The notes: generated from the letters alone by a model not told the origin. DNA of 64,000 nucleotides from Streptomyces sp. NBC_01237 (GCF_035917275.1 NZ_CP108508.1:3720001-3784000); one strand, 5' to 3'; shown: positions 24,170 to 33,267, numbered from the stretch's first letter. Numbers and translations are program-made.

Positions 24170-25009
24170 TCACCGCAGCTGATCGACGTACCGATCCGTC
24201 CCCGGCACGGTCGGGATGAACGGCGCGACCAACTCGACCCGCCCCAGGCCCGATTCCGCGACGGCCGCGTCGAGACCGGTGAAGCACTCCTCCCAGCGGG
24301 CCCGCGGGTCCTCCTGGAGGAACCACAGCAGTGTCAGCCGGGTGCCGACCCCCTCGACCTGCTTCACATACGTCATCCGGTCACCGGGCAGCGGTGTGGG
24401 CCGGAAGACCGTGACCATCGCCGCGGGCGACCCGTGGAGCCGCTTCGGCAGATGCCGGGAGCGCAGCCACTCCAGCAACTCGGCGCGCCGCTCCGGCGTT
24501 TCGGTGTCGATGACTTCGAGCACCAGGCCCCGGTACGGATGGTCGAGGGCGTGGAAGTCCCGGGGGCCGGCGGCGCCGTCGCGGTAGACGGTGGCCTCGT
24601 GGTCCTGGAACGCGGTGAAGACGTGGGTGCGGTCCTGGTAGACCCGGCCGTCCCGGTTGAGCCGCTTGTTGATCCCGACGGTCCACTTCATGTGGTCGTC
24701 GTAGCGCCCGTCCGTCACCCAGTACGTCGACAGATAGCACCCCGCCCCGACGGGCCGGGCGACCGCGGACCTCTCCGGGTACCGCAGCTCCTGGAGCTCC
24801 CTGGTGGCCACCCAGCGGCGTCCGGCGGCCATCCAGGGCATGGCCATCGCGCCCGCGTAGTAGTGGTCGTCCTCGTACCAGCGGTTGTACGCGTACTCAT
24901 GGCCGGGATGCGGTTCGACCATGGTGATCAGGGCGTGCCCGGGGTGGACCCCGTACGGCCCCACCGCCGCCAGTTCCGCGTACCGGTCGCTCTGCGTCTC
25001 GTCGCTCAT
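24170..25009 (-). CDS. EthD-like dimeric alpha/beta-barrel protein
   Basis: 279 residues from ATG 25009, with GGAAGG before it. Residues 28-60 (ITMVEPHPGHEYAYNRWYED and DHYYAG) carry the polar/aromatic segment of EthD and ferredoxin-like dimeric barrels. A second half (from about 215, MTYVKQVEGVGTRLTLLWFL) looks like a related fold, so the chain may contain two barrels. EthD proteins assist oxygenases or cyclases. It is divergent from the SDR at 25094 and shares a CTGACG-type operator with the LLM/SDR cluster at 51.4-54.4 kb, suggesting a common degradation pathway. The exact reaction is unknown. Confidence 0.7.
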   Translation of the reverse strand: MSDETQSDRYAELAAVGPYGVHPGHALITMVEPHPGHEYAYNRWYEDDHYYAGAMAMPWMAAGRRWVATRELQELRYPERSAVARPVGAGCYLSTYWVTDGRYDDHMKWTVGINKRLNRDGRVYQDRTHVFTAFQDHEATVYRDGAAGPRDFHALDHPYRGLVLEVIDTETPERRAELLEWLRSRHLPKRLHGSPAAMVTVFRPTPLPGDRMTYVKQVEGVGTRLTLLWFLQEDPRARWEECFTGLDAAVAESGLGRVELVAPFIPTVPGTDRYVDQLR

Positions 25010-25050
25010 ACCGTTGCCTTCCCCTTCCGTCCTGCGCCGCGGGCACCTAC

Positions 25051-25067
25051 TCTGACGCTCCGTCAGA
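25051..25067. promoter_or_regulatory. TetR-type operator, CTGACG-CTC-CGTCAG
   Basis: Perfect palindrome TCTGACG-CTC-CGTCAGA centred between the divergent EthD-like (start 25009) and SDR (start 25094) genes. The same motif occurs at 52558, 52621 and 54442. Confidence 0.75.
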
Positions 25068-25093
25068 CGAACTGCCAGAGCCGGGAGGCGCCG

Positions 25094-25876
25094 ATGTTGC
25101 TCGCGGGGAAGACCGTCATCGTGTCGGGCGTCGGGGCCGGGCTCGGGCATCAGATCGCGGCGACCGTCGTACGGGACGGGGGCAACGCGGTCCTCGGGGC
25201 GCGCACGGAGGCGAATCTCGCCAAGTCGGCCGCCGAGATCGACCCGGAGGGCCGGCACACCGCGCTCCTGCCGACCGACATCACGGACGAGGCGCAGTGC
25301 GAGGCGCTGGCCGCACGGGCGGTGGAGCGGTTCGGACGGGTCGACGCGGTGGTCCATGTGGCCGCCTGGGACAGCTACTTCGGCGGCCTGGAGGATGCCG
25401 ACTTCGCCACCTGGCAGTCGGTCATCGACGTCAACCTGCTCGGTACGCTGCGGATGACCCGGGCCTGTCTGCCCGCGCTCAAGGAGCGGGGCGGCTCGGT
25501 GGTCGTCATCGGCACCCAGTCCGCGGTGGCCGCCCCCTCGCAGGTGTGGCAGGCGGCGTACGCGGCGTCCAAGGGGGCGCTGACGTCGGCGATGTACTCG
25601 ATGGCACGGGAGCTGGGGCCGCACCGGATCCGGGTGAACACGGTGCTGCCCGGCTGGATGTGGGGGCCGCCGGTGCAGGCGTACGTCCAGTTCACCGCGC
25701 ACACCGAGGGCGTACCGGAGGCCGAGGTGCTGGCCCGGCTCACCGAGCGGATGGCGCTGCCCGAACTGGCCACGGACGAGGACGTGGCCCAGGCGGCCGC
25801 GTTCCTGGCCTCGGACCGGGCGCGGGCGATCACCGGGCAGTCACTGCTGGTCAACGCTGGCGAACTGATGCGCTGA
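25094..25876 (+). CDS. Short-chain dehydrogenase/reductase (SDR)
   Basis: 260 residues from ATG 25094, GGGAGG upstream. The NAD(P) loop is VSGVGAGLG (residues 10-18), the catalytic Ser is in IGTQSAVAAPSQ and Y-x3-K in YAASKGAL; RVNTVLPGWM and the C-terminal ITGQSLLVNAGELM fit the classical SDR type. It oxidises or reduces a hydroxy/keto group of an unknown substrate. It is divergent from the EthD-like gene with a shared operator, and a hairpin follows. Confidence 0.92.
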   Translation: MLLAGKTVIVSGVGAGLGHQIAATVVRDGGNAVLGARTEANLAKSAAEIDPEGRHTALLPTDITDEAQCEALAARAVERFGRVDAVVHVAAWDSYFGGLEDADFATWQSVIDVNLLGTLRMTRACLPALKERGGSVVVIGTQSAVAAPSQVWQAAYAASKGALTSAMYSMARELGPHRIRVNTVLPGWMWGPPVQAYVQFTAHTEGVPEAEVLARLTERMALPELATDEDVAQAAAFLASDRARAITGQSLLVNAGELMR

Positions 25877-25948
25877 GACACCCGCTCGCGGACGCACCCA
25901 CTTACCTGCGCACCGCCGTACCGGTGGATCCGCTCACCCCCTTCCCGG

Positions 25949-25974
25949 CCGCACGGGACCCGCATCCCGTGCGG
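25949..25974. terminator. 10-bp hairpin after SDR gene
   Basis: CCGCACGGGA-CCCGCA-TCCCGTGCGG, 70 bases after the stop. The following ~290 bases to 26262 hold no gene and presumably the promoter of the symporter. Confidence 0.6.
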
Positions 25975-26262
25975 TCGCTCCGTACTCTTTTCGCGTACAT
26001 CCGTTCTCTGTGCAGCCTGACGAAGTGCCCGCCCATCGTGTGGCCGTGGTCACGCTCATGACAACGCCTCACTAGGTCAAGAGAACGCAAAATCGTTCGA
26101 CTTGCTGATCGGTGTTCACATTTCTGATCGCAGAAAACCTTGACCGCCGACCCGGGCAGGCGGTTCAATCCCCGAAGTCCCCGCTCCCGCACGGGGCCCC
26201 GCTGAACGGCCGTACTGACGAAGTGCGTACCCGTTCACAAGGCGGACCCCTGGAGGGGGCAC

Positions 26263-27849
26263 ATGAACAGTCTCGACTGGGCCGTGCTCATCGGATACTT
26301 CGGTGTGATGGTCGCGATCGGACTCTGGTCGCACAAGCGCGTGGACAACGTCAGCGACTTCTTCACGGCCGGCGGCAGGATGCCGTGGTGGCTGTCGGGC
26401 ATCTCGCACCACATGTCCGGCTACAGCGCGGTGATGTTCACCGGCTACGCCGGAATCGCCTACCAGTACGGCGTCACGTCCTTCGTGACCTGGTCGCTGC
26501 CGATCGCCATCGGCATCGGTATCGGCGCCAAGCTCTTCGCCCCCCGGCTCAACCGGCTGCGCTCGCGCCTGCACGTCGCCTCCCCGCTCGAATACCTGAA
26601 GAACCGCTACAACATCCAGACCCAGCAGGCGCTGGCCTGGTCCGGTCTGCTGCTGAAGATCGTGGACGTCGGCGCCAAGTGGGCGGCCATCGCCACCCTG
26701 CTCTCCGTCTTCACGGGGATCTCGCTCACCCAGGGCATCTTCATCACCGGTGCCATCACGGCCGTCTACTGCACGGTCGGCGGTCTGTGGGCCGACGCGC
26801 TCACCGAGCTGGGGCAGTTCATCATCCAGCTGTTCGCGGGGCTGGCCATGCTGATCATCGCCATGAACGAGCTGGGTGGCCTCAGTTCACTGTGGACCGT
26901 CTGGGACAAGCTGCCCGAGGGGCACACCGACCCGACCGCGGGCCCGTACACGGCGACCTTCCTGCTGGCGTACCTGTTCATCAAGACCTTCGAGTACAAC
27001 GGCGGCATGTGGAACCAGGCGCAGCGCTACATGGCCACGGACTCCGCCCGCTCCGCCACCCGTTCGGCCCGGCTCTCCGCGATCCTCTGGCTGGTCTGGC
27101 CGGTCGTGCTGTTCTTCCCGATGTGGGTGGCCCCGCTGCTCGTCGAGGCGAAGAAGCCGGACGCCTCGGACAGCTACGCGCTGATGACCGAGCAGCTGCT
27201 GCCGCACGGTCTGCTGGGCCTGGTCGTCGTCGGCTTCTTCTCGCACACGATGGCCATGTGCTCCTCGGACGCCAACGCCATCGCGGCGGTCTTCACCCGG
27301 GACATCGCGCCGGTCTTCTCCAAGGCGGCCCGCGCCTGGGACAACCGCAGCGGCCTGCTGGCGGCACGGCTGTCCACGCTGGCCTTCCTCGGCCTGTCGA
27401 TGGCACTGGCGACACAGATCAACTCGCCGACGTTCAAGGACATCATCTCGGTCGTCATCAAATGGGTGGCCGGTCTGATGGGCCCGATCGCGATCCCGTT
27501 CATGCTGGGGCTGCTGCGCACGTTCCGCAGGTCGGGGCCGACGGCGGCGCTGACCAGCTGGGCGGCGGGTCTGCTCGCGTTCTACCTCACCAACTACAAC
27601 TTCGACGGTTCGGTGAAGACGGACGTGGCGCTCCAGTACCAGGTGGCGCTGCCGCTGGCGATCTCGCTGGTTCTCTACGTCGTCATCGGCTTCCTCAAGC
27701 CGGAGGACACCCCGGAGCGCGACGCGATCATCGACAGGGTCAACTGGGGAGACGGCGACGAGGACGGTCCGGCCCCGGCGTCCGGGGCGGCGATTCCCGC
27801 GCAGGGGGGTCCCTCCGGCTCACCGGTTCCCGACGCCACGAAGGACTGA
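26263..27849 (+). CDS. Sodium:solute symporter family transporter
   Basis: 528 residues from ATG 26263 with GGAGGGGG upstream. About 13 hydrophobic helices and the SSS signatures near the start (WAVLIGYFGVMVAIGLWSHK; VSDFFTAGGRMPWWLSGISH) identify an LeuT-fold Na+-coupled importer, probably of a sugar or similar solute. The substrate cannot be fixed. The cytoplasmic C-terminal tail (about 490-528) is acidic and Pro/Ala/Ser-rich. A 386-bp upstream region without genes suggests regulated expression. A convergent hairpin ends it. Confidence 0.92.
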   Translation: MNSLDWAVLIGYFGVMVAIGLWSHKRVDNVSDFFTAGGRMPWWLSGISHHMSGYSAVMFTGYAGIAYQYGVTSFVTWSLPIAIGIGIGAKLFAPRLNRLRSRLHVASPLEYLKNRYNIQTQQALAWSGLLLKIVDVGAKWAAIATLLSVFTGISLTQGIFITGAITAVYCTVGGLWADALTELGQFIIQLFAGLAMLIIAMNELGGLSSLWTVWDKLPEGHTDPTAGPYTATFLLAYLFIKTFEYNGGMWNQAQRYMATDSARSATRSARLSAILWLVWPVVLFFPMWVAPLLVEAKKPDASDSYALMTEQLLPHGLLGLVVVGFFSHTMAMCSSDANAIAAVFTRDIAPVFSKAARAWDNRSGLLAARLSTLAFLGLSMALATQINSPTFKDIISVVIKWVAGLMGPIAIPFMLGLLRTFRRSGPTAALTSWAAGLLAFYLTNYNFDGSVKTDVALQYQVALPLAISLVLYVVIGFLKPEDTPERDAIIDRVNWGDGDEDGPAPASGAAIPAQGGPSGSPVPDATKD

Positions 27850-27879
27850 GCCCGACCGGCTCTCGTACGTACGGAGTTC

Positions 27880-27907
27880 GGGGGCGGACGCGTGGGCGTC
27901 CGCCCCC
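27880..27907. terminator. 12-bp perfect hairpin between convergent genes
   Basis: GGGGGCGGACGC-GTGG-GCGTCCGCCCCC, 30 bases after the symporter stop and 26 before the end of the ADP-ribosylglycohydrolase gene. Confidence 0.75.
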
Positions 27908-27933
27908 GCACCCCCACCCCGTCGAGGAGCCCC

Positions 27934-29049
27934 TCAGCCGCGCGGGTAGCGGGCCAGCCAGCCGGGGGCGACCGCGGTCGGGCTGTGCAGGGCCGGCCCC
28001 TGGGTCATCTCCATCGCGAAGTCGTCGGCGAGTTCGAGGAGCGTGGCGCGCCCCTCCAGTTCGGACAGCCAGGCGGGTGGCAGCGCGGTCTCGCCGTGCA
28101 GCGCACCGAGCAGGGCCCCGCAGACCGCCCCGGTGGCCCGCGAGGGACCGCCGTGGTTCACGGCGAGCCGCAGTCCGTGCCGGATGTCCTCGCCGACCAG
28201 CGCGCAGTAGACGGCCACCGCGAGGACCTCCTCGGCGGAGTCCGTGTCCCCGAGCGCCTCGATCAGGGCCGGGCCCGGAATTCCCTGGCGTACGGAGCCG
28301 AGGGCCTGCTGAAGGGCTTCGGTGACCGGCTCGTGGCCCGTGCGTTCCGCGAGCAGGACCAGGGCGTGCTGAACGGAACCGTCCAGGGTCTCGCCGCGGG
28401 CCAGCCCGTGCGCGAGGACACCGAAGGCCCCGGCGGCGAGCTGGGCGGTCGGGTGGCCATGGGTCTGTGCCGCGCACTCGATGGCCAGTTGGAGGACGAG
28501 CTGCGGCTCCCAGCCCACCAGCAGCCCGAACGGCGCGGACCGGGTGAGCGCGGCGGCGTCCCGGGCGGTGGGGTTCTTGGGCTGGTCGAGGGTGCCCATG
28601 ACGGTGTCGCCGAAGCCGTTGAGACATTCCCGGGCGGGCGCGCGGCGGGCGTACAGCCACTCCTCCGCCGCCAGCCAGCCGTTGTCCTTGCGGCGCTCGT
28701 CGGGCCCCCAGTCGCGCTGGGTGGCGGCCCAGCGCAGGTAGGCCCGGTGCACGTCGGTGGGCGGGTGCCAGGCCCCGGTGTCGCGGCGGACCTGGGCGCG
28801 GATCAGCCCGTCGACGGTGAACATGGTGAGCTGGGTGACGGCGGTGACGGTGCCGCGTCTGCCGTGCGCCGGGAGGAAGTCGGCCACTCCTTCGGCGCCG
28901 TGGGCCTCGCGGATCTCCTCCAGGGTGAGCCCGGTGACGCCCGCCCCGAGCGCGTCCCCGATCGCCCCGCCGAGCAGGGCGCCGCGTACCCGGCTGCGGA
29001 AGTCCTGCTGTTCGGCCCGGCCCCAGACAGCCGTGGTCCCTGTGCTCAC
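27934..29049 (-). CDS. ADP-ribosylglycohydrolase family protein
   Basis: 371 residues from GTG 29049, preceded by GGGGAGGGGCGAG. The family start FRSRVRGALLGGAIGDALGAG is followed by TQLTMFTVDGLIRA (the metal site T/D region), and later by GDTDSAEEVLAVAVYCALVGED and LAVNHGGPSRATGAVCGALLG, the second metal-binding cluster (normally D-SD-x-A-G). The enzyme would remove ADP-ribose from modified proteins or nucleotides in the cytoplasm. In the second site HGGPSRA replaces the usual H-x-G-D-x-D-S, so the residue set is atypical and activity may be changed. Confidence 0.87.
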   Translation of the reverse strand: MSTGTTAVWGRAEQQDFRSRVRGALLGGAIGDALGAGVTGLTLEEIREAHGAEGVADFLPAHGRRGTVTAVTQLTMFTVDGLIRAQVRRDTGAWHPPTDVHRAYLRWAATQRDWGPDERRKDNGWLAAEEWLYARRAPARECLNGFGDTVMGTLDQPKNPTARDAAALTRSAPFGLLVGWEPQLVLQLAIECAAQTHGHPTAQLAAGAFGVLAHGLARGETLDGSVQHALVLLAERTGHEPVTEALQQALGSVRQGIPGPALIEALGDTDSAEEVLAVAVYCALVGEDIRHGLRLAVNHGGPSRATGAVCGALLGALHGETALPPAWLSELEGRATLLELADDFAMEMTQGPALHSPTAVAPGWLARYPRG

Positions 29050-29355
29050 CTCGCCCCTCCCCCGTACGTCCGTACGTCCGACCCACGCGCCCGGCCCGTC
29101 GGGCGGATCAGCGTGCGAAGACCGCGCGACCTCGTCCGACTCCGTGCGACTGCGCAGCACTGTAATCGAATGGGAACGGTCGGTTGAGGGGGCGGATCTG
29201 GGTACGCGTGGGTATGTGAAGGGACGTCCCGCAGGTCGTTTTTGACCACGGGGTACCGCTTCGGGCTCCCCCTTCCGGCGGTGCCCGGAGGCCGTCCGGC
29301 GGAATCCGGAAGGGAAGGTTCAGGCCCCGTGCCCCGCCTTCCTCACCGCACCCCC
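29050..29355. other. Intergenic region, nothing recognised
   Basis: 306 bases upstream of the glycohydrolase and downstream of the STAND-TPR gene. No gene, hairpin or repeat stands out beyond a short T-run near 29240 (GTCGTTTTTGACCACGG). Confidence 0.4.
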
Positions 29356-31752
29356 TCAGCTCCCCCGCACCGCCGCCGCCAACCGTTCACGCTGGTTGCG
29401 CGCCCAGGTGTATTCCGGGTTGATCTCCAGCGCGCGGTCCAGGTCCGCCAGAGCCCGGCCGGGCTCGCCCAGCGCCTCGTGGGCGAGGGCCCTGCTGCCG
29501 TGGGCCCAGGCGTATTCCGGGTCCAGTTCCAGGGCGCGCCCGTAGCTCTCCACGGCCTCCGCGTACCGGCCTAGCGCCCGGTAGACCTCGCCCCGTTCCC
29601 CTTCCGTCCCGGCCGCCCGGGGTGCCAGTTCCCCGGCGCGGTCCAGGTCGGCGAGGGCGCCGACGGTGTCGCCGAGGGACGTCCGGACGCGGGCCCGCCG
29701 GACCAGTCCCCAGATGTACTCCGGCCACAGGGCGAGCGCGCGGTCGAAGTCGTCGAGCGCGTCCTCGGGCCGGCCGAGCCGCTGGCGGACCAGACCCCGG
29801 CTGCCGAGGGTGAGCGCGTCTCCGGGGTCCAGGGCGTGCGCCCGGTCCAGTACGGGCAGGGCTTCGTCGAGGCGCCCCATGCGCCGGTAGGTCTCGCCCC
29901 GCTCCCGCACGGCCCACGCCCAGTCCGGCGCGATCTCCTCGGCCCGGTCCAGGTCGGCCAGCGCCGCCTCGTGCTGCCCGAGCGCCCGCAGCGCGACCGC
30001 CCGTCCCTGGTGGGCGCGGGCGCTGCGCGGGTCCAGCACGAGGGCTCGCCCGTAGTCGGTGAGGGCCGCGTCGAACTCCCGGGCCCGGAAGCGGTCCCAG
30101 GCCCGCGCCACGAGGGCGGACGCCCGGTCGGTGTCGTCCAGTTCGGCCCGGGTCAGCAGCAGCCCGAGGGCGGCGGTGGCGCGGGGCCCGTGGTCGGTGA
30201 GGGCGGTCAGCAGGTCCCGGCCCCAGTCGCGCAGTACGGCGCTGTCGGCGTCCTCGCCCGCCTCCGCGAGGGTGCGGGCCCAGTGGCGGGCGGCGAGCGG
30301 GTCCTGGTGGCAGGCGGCGGTCCCGGCGCGCAGGGCGTCGGGGAGCGCGGTGCGGGGGCGGGCGCAGAGCCGGTGGTACAGCGCGTCGAGTGCCGCGTCG
30401 CGCCAGGGCTCCTCGGACCAGAGCCGGTCCGGGTCGATCCCCTCGGCCGCCGCGTCCCGGCGGGCGGTGAAGGCCCCGGCGAGGCGGTCGTGGGCCTCGG
30501 TCCACTTCTGCGGGGAGGTGGTGCGCTGGAGCCGGAGCATCGGGGCGCGGACGACATCGTGGTAGCGGGCCCGTCCGGTGTGCCGCTCGGCGACGAACGG
30601 CAGCTCGTGCAGCCATGCGTACGCCCCCGGCGCCCCCTGCGGCACCACCACGGCCACCAGGTCCTCGTCGAAGCGCCGGGGCAGGGCGCACGCGAGCGCG
30701 GCGGCGCGGCGGTCCGGGTCGCTCTCCCCCGCCAGGAAGCGCTCGACGGCGCTCGCACTGGCGTCGCCGACCGCCCCCGGGTTCGCGGCCAGCGTGGAGA
30801 CGAGGACCGGCAGCCCGCCGGAGAGCCGGAGCACCTCCCGTACGACGGTCTCCTCCACGACCCCTCGTCCGGTGAGGAGTTGGCGCGTCTCCCGCTCGGT
30901 GAACGGGGCCAGCGGGACGTCCGCGATCAGCCGGGCGTGGTCGGCCCAGCGGACGGAATCGAGGCGGCGCTGCCCGGCCAGGGTGAGGACGAGGTTCGCG
31001 GGGAGTTCGCCGTACCGGCCGGGCGTGAGCAGGTCGGTCAGCCACCCGTCGAGCAGCGGGGCGGTGCGCTCGTACGTGTCGAGGAAGAGCACGATCCACG
31101 GCACGGTGTCCGCGACGCGTTCCAGCTCGGCGACGAACACGGGGGTGAGGACCCGTACGGGTTCCGCCAGCAGCCGGGCGTCGTCCTGCTGCCGCGACCG
31201 GCCGCCGAACACGGCCCGCAGGCCGCCCGCGCCACGCGCCACCACCGCCGGGTCGATCCCGCCGACCAGCGCCCCCACCACCGGCAGCGTCCCCGCCGCG
31301 ATCAGCCCGGCCTGCGCGGCGGCCAGCGCGCCGGGCGAGGGATCACCGTCCGCCGGCTCCCCGCCCGCCGTGTCCTGGGCGGCGGCCTCGTGGAGCCGCC
31401 GCTGATACGTGGTCAGCAGCCGGTCCAGCGACTTGAGCGGGTGCCCCTGCGCGGCGAACTGCCCGGCGATCAGGGCCAGCACCTCGGGCACGGACTCGGC
31501 GCTCTCGTCGACCGACGCGGTGAGCGCCCCGCACCCTCTGGCGGCCCGGCGCCATTCCCGTACGAGAGACGTCTTGCCGACCCCCGCGTTGCCGCGCACA
31601 TGGAACACGAACCGGTGGCGCGGATCCTCCGGGGGCACGGCGAAGTTCTGCCGGAACAGGTCGAGTTCACCGGCACGCCCGACGAAGGCGGCACGGCGTT
31701 GTTCCTCGACGATCTGCTGAAGGGACAGGCGGCGCGGGCCGGCGGCGGTCAT
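29356..31752 (-). CDS. STAND-type ATPase with C-terminal TPR array
   Basis: 798 residues from ATG 31752. Residues 24-30 (VGRAGEL) begin the ATPase; Walker A is GNAGVGKT at 54-61 and Walker B is in WIVLFLDTYER. A winged-helix/arm region follows, then about eight tetratricopeptide repeats (about 530-795), with consensus A..DLDRA.E..P..AWA and strong internal repetition. STAND ATPases with repeat sensors act as switches in signalling, gene control or anti-phage immunity. No effector domain is visible at the N-terminus, so a partner or regulatory role is likelier than a self-contained defence gene. It is preceded by a 15-bp tandem repeat. Confidence 0.85.
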   Translation of the reverse strand: MTAAGPRRLSLQQIVEEQRRAAFVGRAGELDLFRQNFAVPPEDPRHRFVFHVRGNAGVGKTSLVREWRRAARGCGALTASVDESAESVPEVLALIAGQFAAQGHPLKSLDRLLTTYQRRLHEAAAQDTAGGEPADGDPSPGALAAAQAGLIAAGTLPVVGALVGGIDPAVVARGAGGLRAVFGGRSRQQDDARLLAEPVRVLTPVFVAELERVADTVPWIVLFLDTYERTAPLLDGWLTDLLTPGRYGELPANLVLTLAGQRRLDSVRWADHARLIADVPLAPFTERETRQLLTGRGVVEETVVREVLRLSGGLPVLVSTLAANPGAVGDASASAVERFLAGESDPDRRAAALACALPRRFDEDLVAVVVPQGAPGAYAWLHELPFVAERHTGRARYHDVVRAPMLRLQRTTSPQKWTEAHDRLAGAFTARRDAAAEGIDPDRLWSEEPWRDAALDALYHRLCARPRTALPDALRAGTAACHQDPLAARHWARTLAEAGEDADSAVLRDWGRDLLTALTDHGPRATAALGLLLTRAELDDTDRASALVARAWDRFRAREFDAALTDYGRALVLDPRSARAHQGRAVALRALGQHEAALADLDRAEEIAPDWAWAVRERGETYRRMGRLDEALPVLDRAHALDPGDALTLGSRGLVRQRLGRPEDALDDFDRALALWPEYIWGLVRRARVRTSLGDTVGALADLDRAGELAPRAAGTEGERGEVYRALGRYAEAVESYGRALELDPEYAWAHGSRALAHEALGEPGRALADLDRALEINPEYTWARNQRERLAAAVRGS

Positions 31753-31785
31753 GCCCCCAGTCTGGCAGCGCCGCCCGCCGGCCGG

Positions 31786-31858
31786 GGAGCCGATCACCGG
31801 GTCGCCGTTCACCGGGTCGCCGTTCACCGGGAAGCCGTTCACCGGGGAGCCGTTCAGC
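31786..31858. repeat. 15-bp tandem repeat, unit GTTCACCGGG(T/A)(C/A)GCC
   Basis: Four to five near-identical copies lie directly before the STAND-TPR start and after the MFS stop. They could be regulatory half-sites or simple expansion; the same frame encodes NGDPVNGDPV on the minus strand if translation began further upstream. Confidence 0.75.
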
Positions 31859-31882
31859 CCGCTCGTAGCCGGTCCGTGCCGG

Positions 31883-33187
31883 TCACCGCTTGTCGTGACC
31901 GGCGCGCAGACTCGCCACCAGGCTCAGCGCGAGCACGCCCACGAAGACGAGGAGGGGCACGGTCCACGCCCCCGTCACGGTGTGCAGTACGGACGCGGTG
32001 ACCGGTCCGGCGGCGGCGAGCAGATAGCCACCGGTCTGCGCCACCGTGGACAGCTTCGCCACGTGCTCGTGGTCCTTGCCCCGCTTGACGTAGAGCACCC
32101 CGGCCACGGCCTGGCCGCCGCCGAGCCCGGTGCCGAGGACGATCGCCCAGAGTGCGGGGACGGCCGCCGGGGCGAGCAGCAGACCGGCGTAGCCGACCGC
32201 GCAGATCAGGATGACGCCTGTCAGGTGGGGGCGCTGATCGGTCCGGGCGGCGGCCAGGACCGGTGTGAGGAAGCCGCCGACCGCGACGCCGAGGATGAAC
32301 AGCGACTGCATGCCCCCCGCCGTCCCCTTGGCGACCCCGGCGTCCACGAGGATCGCGGGCAGCCAGGCGAGCGTGGTGTAGAAGAGCAGCGTCTGAAGCC
32401 CGAAGAACGCCGTCAGGCTCCACACCGGCCCGCTTCCGCCGCGCCCCACCGGGCTCCTGTGCCGCCGCGTCGACGGCCCCGGACGCCCGGTCGCGGCGGT
32501 GCCGTTGCCGCGTACGTGCGGGGCCATACCGATGGCCGCGAGGGCCGCCGGGACGACGGCGACGCCGATCGCGGTCTGCCAGGAGTGGCCCGACGCCTCC
32601 CAGACCGGCACCATCAGCGCCGCGACGAGGGCTGAACCGGCGCCCATGGACAGCGCGTAGACCCCCATCATGACGCCGACCCGGCCCGGGGCGAACCGGC
32701 TGCGGACGAAGACCGGGATGAGTACGTTCACGACGGCCGTGGCAATGCTGACGAGCACGGTGCCGGCGAGCAGACCGGGCAGCCCGAGCATCCGGACGAC
32801 CGCCCCGACGAGCAGGAGGACGCTTGCCCAGAACAGGCCGCGTTCCTCGCCGAACCGGCGCCGGACCGACGACGCGAGCGGGGCGAACGCGCCCATGCAG
32901 AGCGGGGGGAGCAGCCCGAGCAGGGTCAGCGCCCCGGTCCCGAACCCGGCCACCGGGGCCAGCGGCCCGAGCTGGCCGAACGCCACGCGGGTGTTGAAGC
33001 TGAGGAGGACGAAGCCGAGGACCAGCACCACGGCCGCGGCCTTCGTACGGGGTGCCGCGCCGGTGGCCCGCGGCGGGGGCGGGCCGGGCGGCGCGGAGGG
33101 GTCGGGGGGCGCGGGGGCGCCAAGGGGGTCGGAGGGGTCGGAGGGGTCGAGGGGGTCGGATGTCCGGGCGGGAGAGGGAACGGGCAC
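31883..33187 (-). CDS. CynX/NimT-type MFS transporter (MerR-linked)
   Basis: 434 residues from GTG 33187, placed by GGAAGG five bases upstream. A Pro/Asp/Ser-rich cytoplasmic head (residues 1-45) precedes 12 helices; the first has LSFNTRVAFGQLGPLAP, and FFGLQTLLFYTTLAWLPAIL starts the second half, as in the CynX/NimT (cyanate/nitroimidazole) MFS branch. It probably exports a small organic compound. It is divergent from a MerR regulator with a SoxR-like box between them, and the second CynX/NimT transporter at 34542 is a paralog. Confidence 0.87.
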   Translation of the reverse strand: MPVPSPARTSDPLDPSDPSDPLGAPAPPDPSAPPGPPPPRATGAAPRTKAAAVVLVLGFVLLSFNTRVAFGQLGPLAPVAGFGTGALTLLGLLPPLCMGAFAPLASSVRRRFGEERGLFWASVLLLVGAVVRMLGLPGLLAGTVLVSIATAVVNVLIPVFVRSRFAPGRVGVMMGVYALSMGAGSALVAALMVPVWEASGHSWQTAIGVAVVPAALAAIGMAPHVRGNGTAATGRPGPSTRRHRSPVGRGGSGPVWSLTAFFGLQTLLFYTTLAWLPAILVDAGVAKGTAGGMQSLFILGVAVGGFLTPVLAAARTDQRPHLTGVILICAVGYAGLLLAPAAVPALWAIVLGTGLGGGQAVAGVLYVKRGKDHEHVAKLSTVAQTGGYLLAAAGPVTASVLHTVTGAWTVPLLVFVGVLALSLVASLRAGHDKR

Positions 33188-33224
33188 GGGAACCTTCCGG
33201 GATGGGCGACTCCCCCAGCGTTCA

Positions 33225-33244
33225 CGCTCAAGTAAACTTGAGCG
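33225..33244. promoter_or_regulatory. MerR operator, SoxR-like palindrome
   Basis: CGCTCAAGTAAACTTGAGCG: 9-bp arms around AA. The core CTCAAG-N4-CTTGAG equals the shape of SoxR boxes. It lies between the divergent MFS (33187) and MerR (33268) starts. Confidence 0.8.
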
Positions 33245-33267
33245 CAAGCCCCGGGCGGAGGTGCGCC

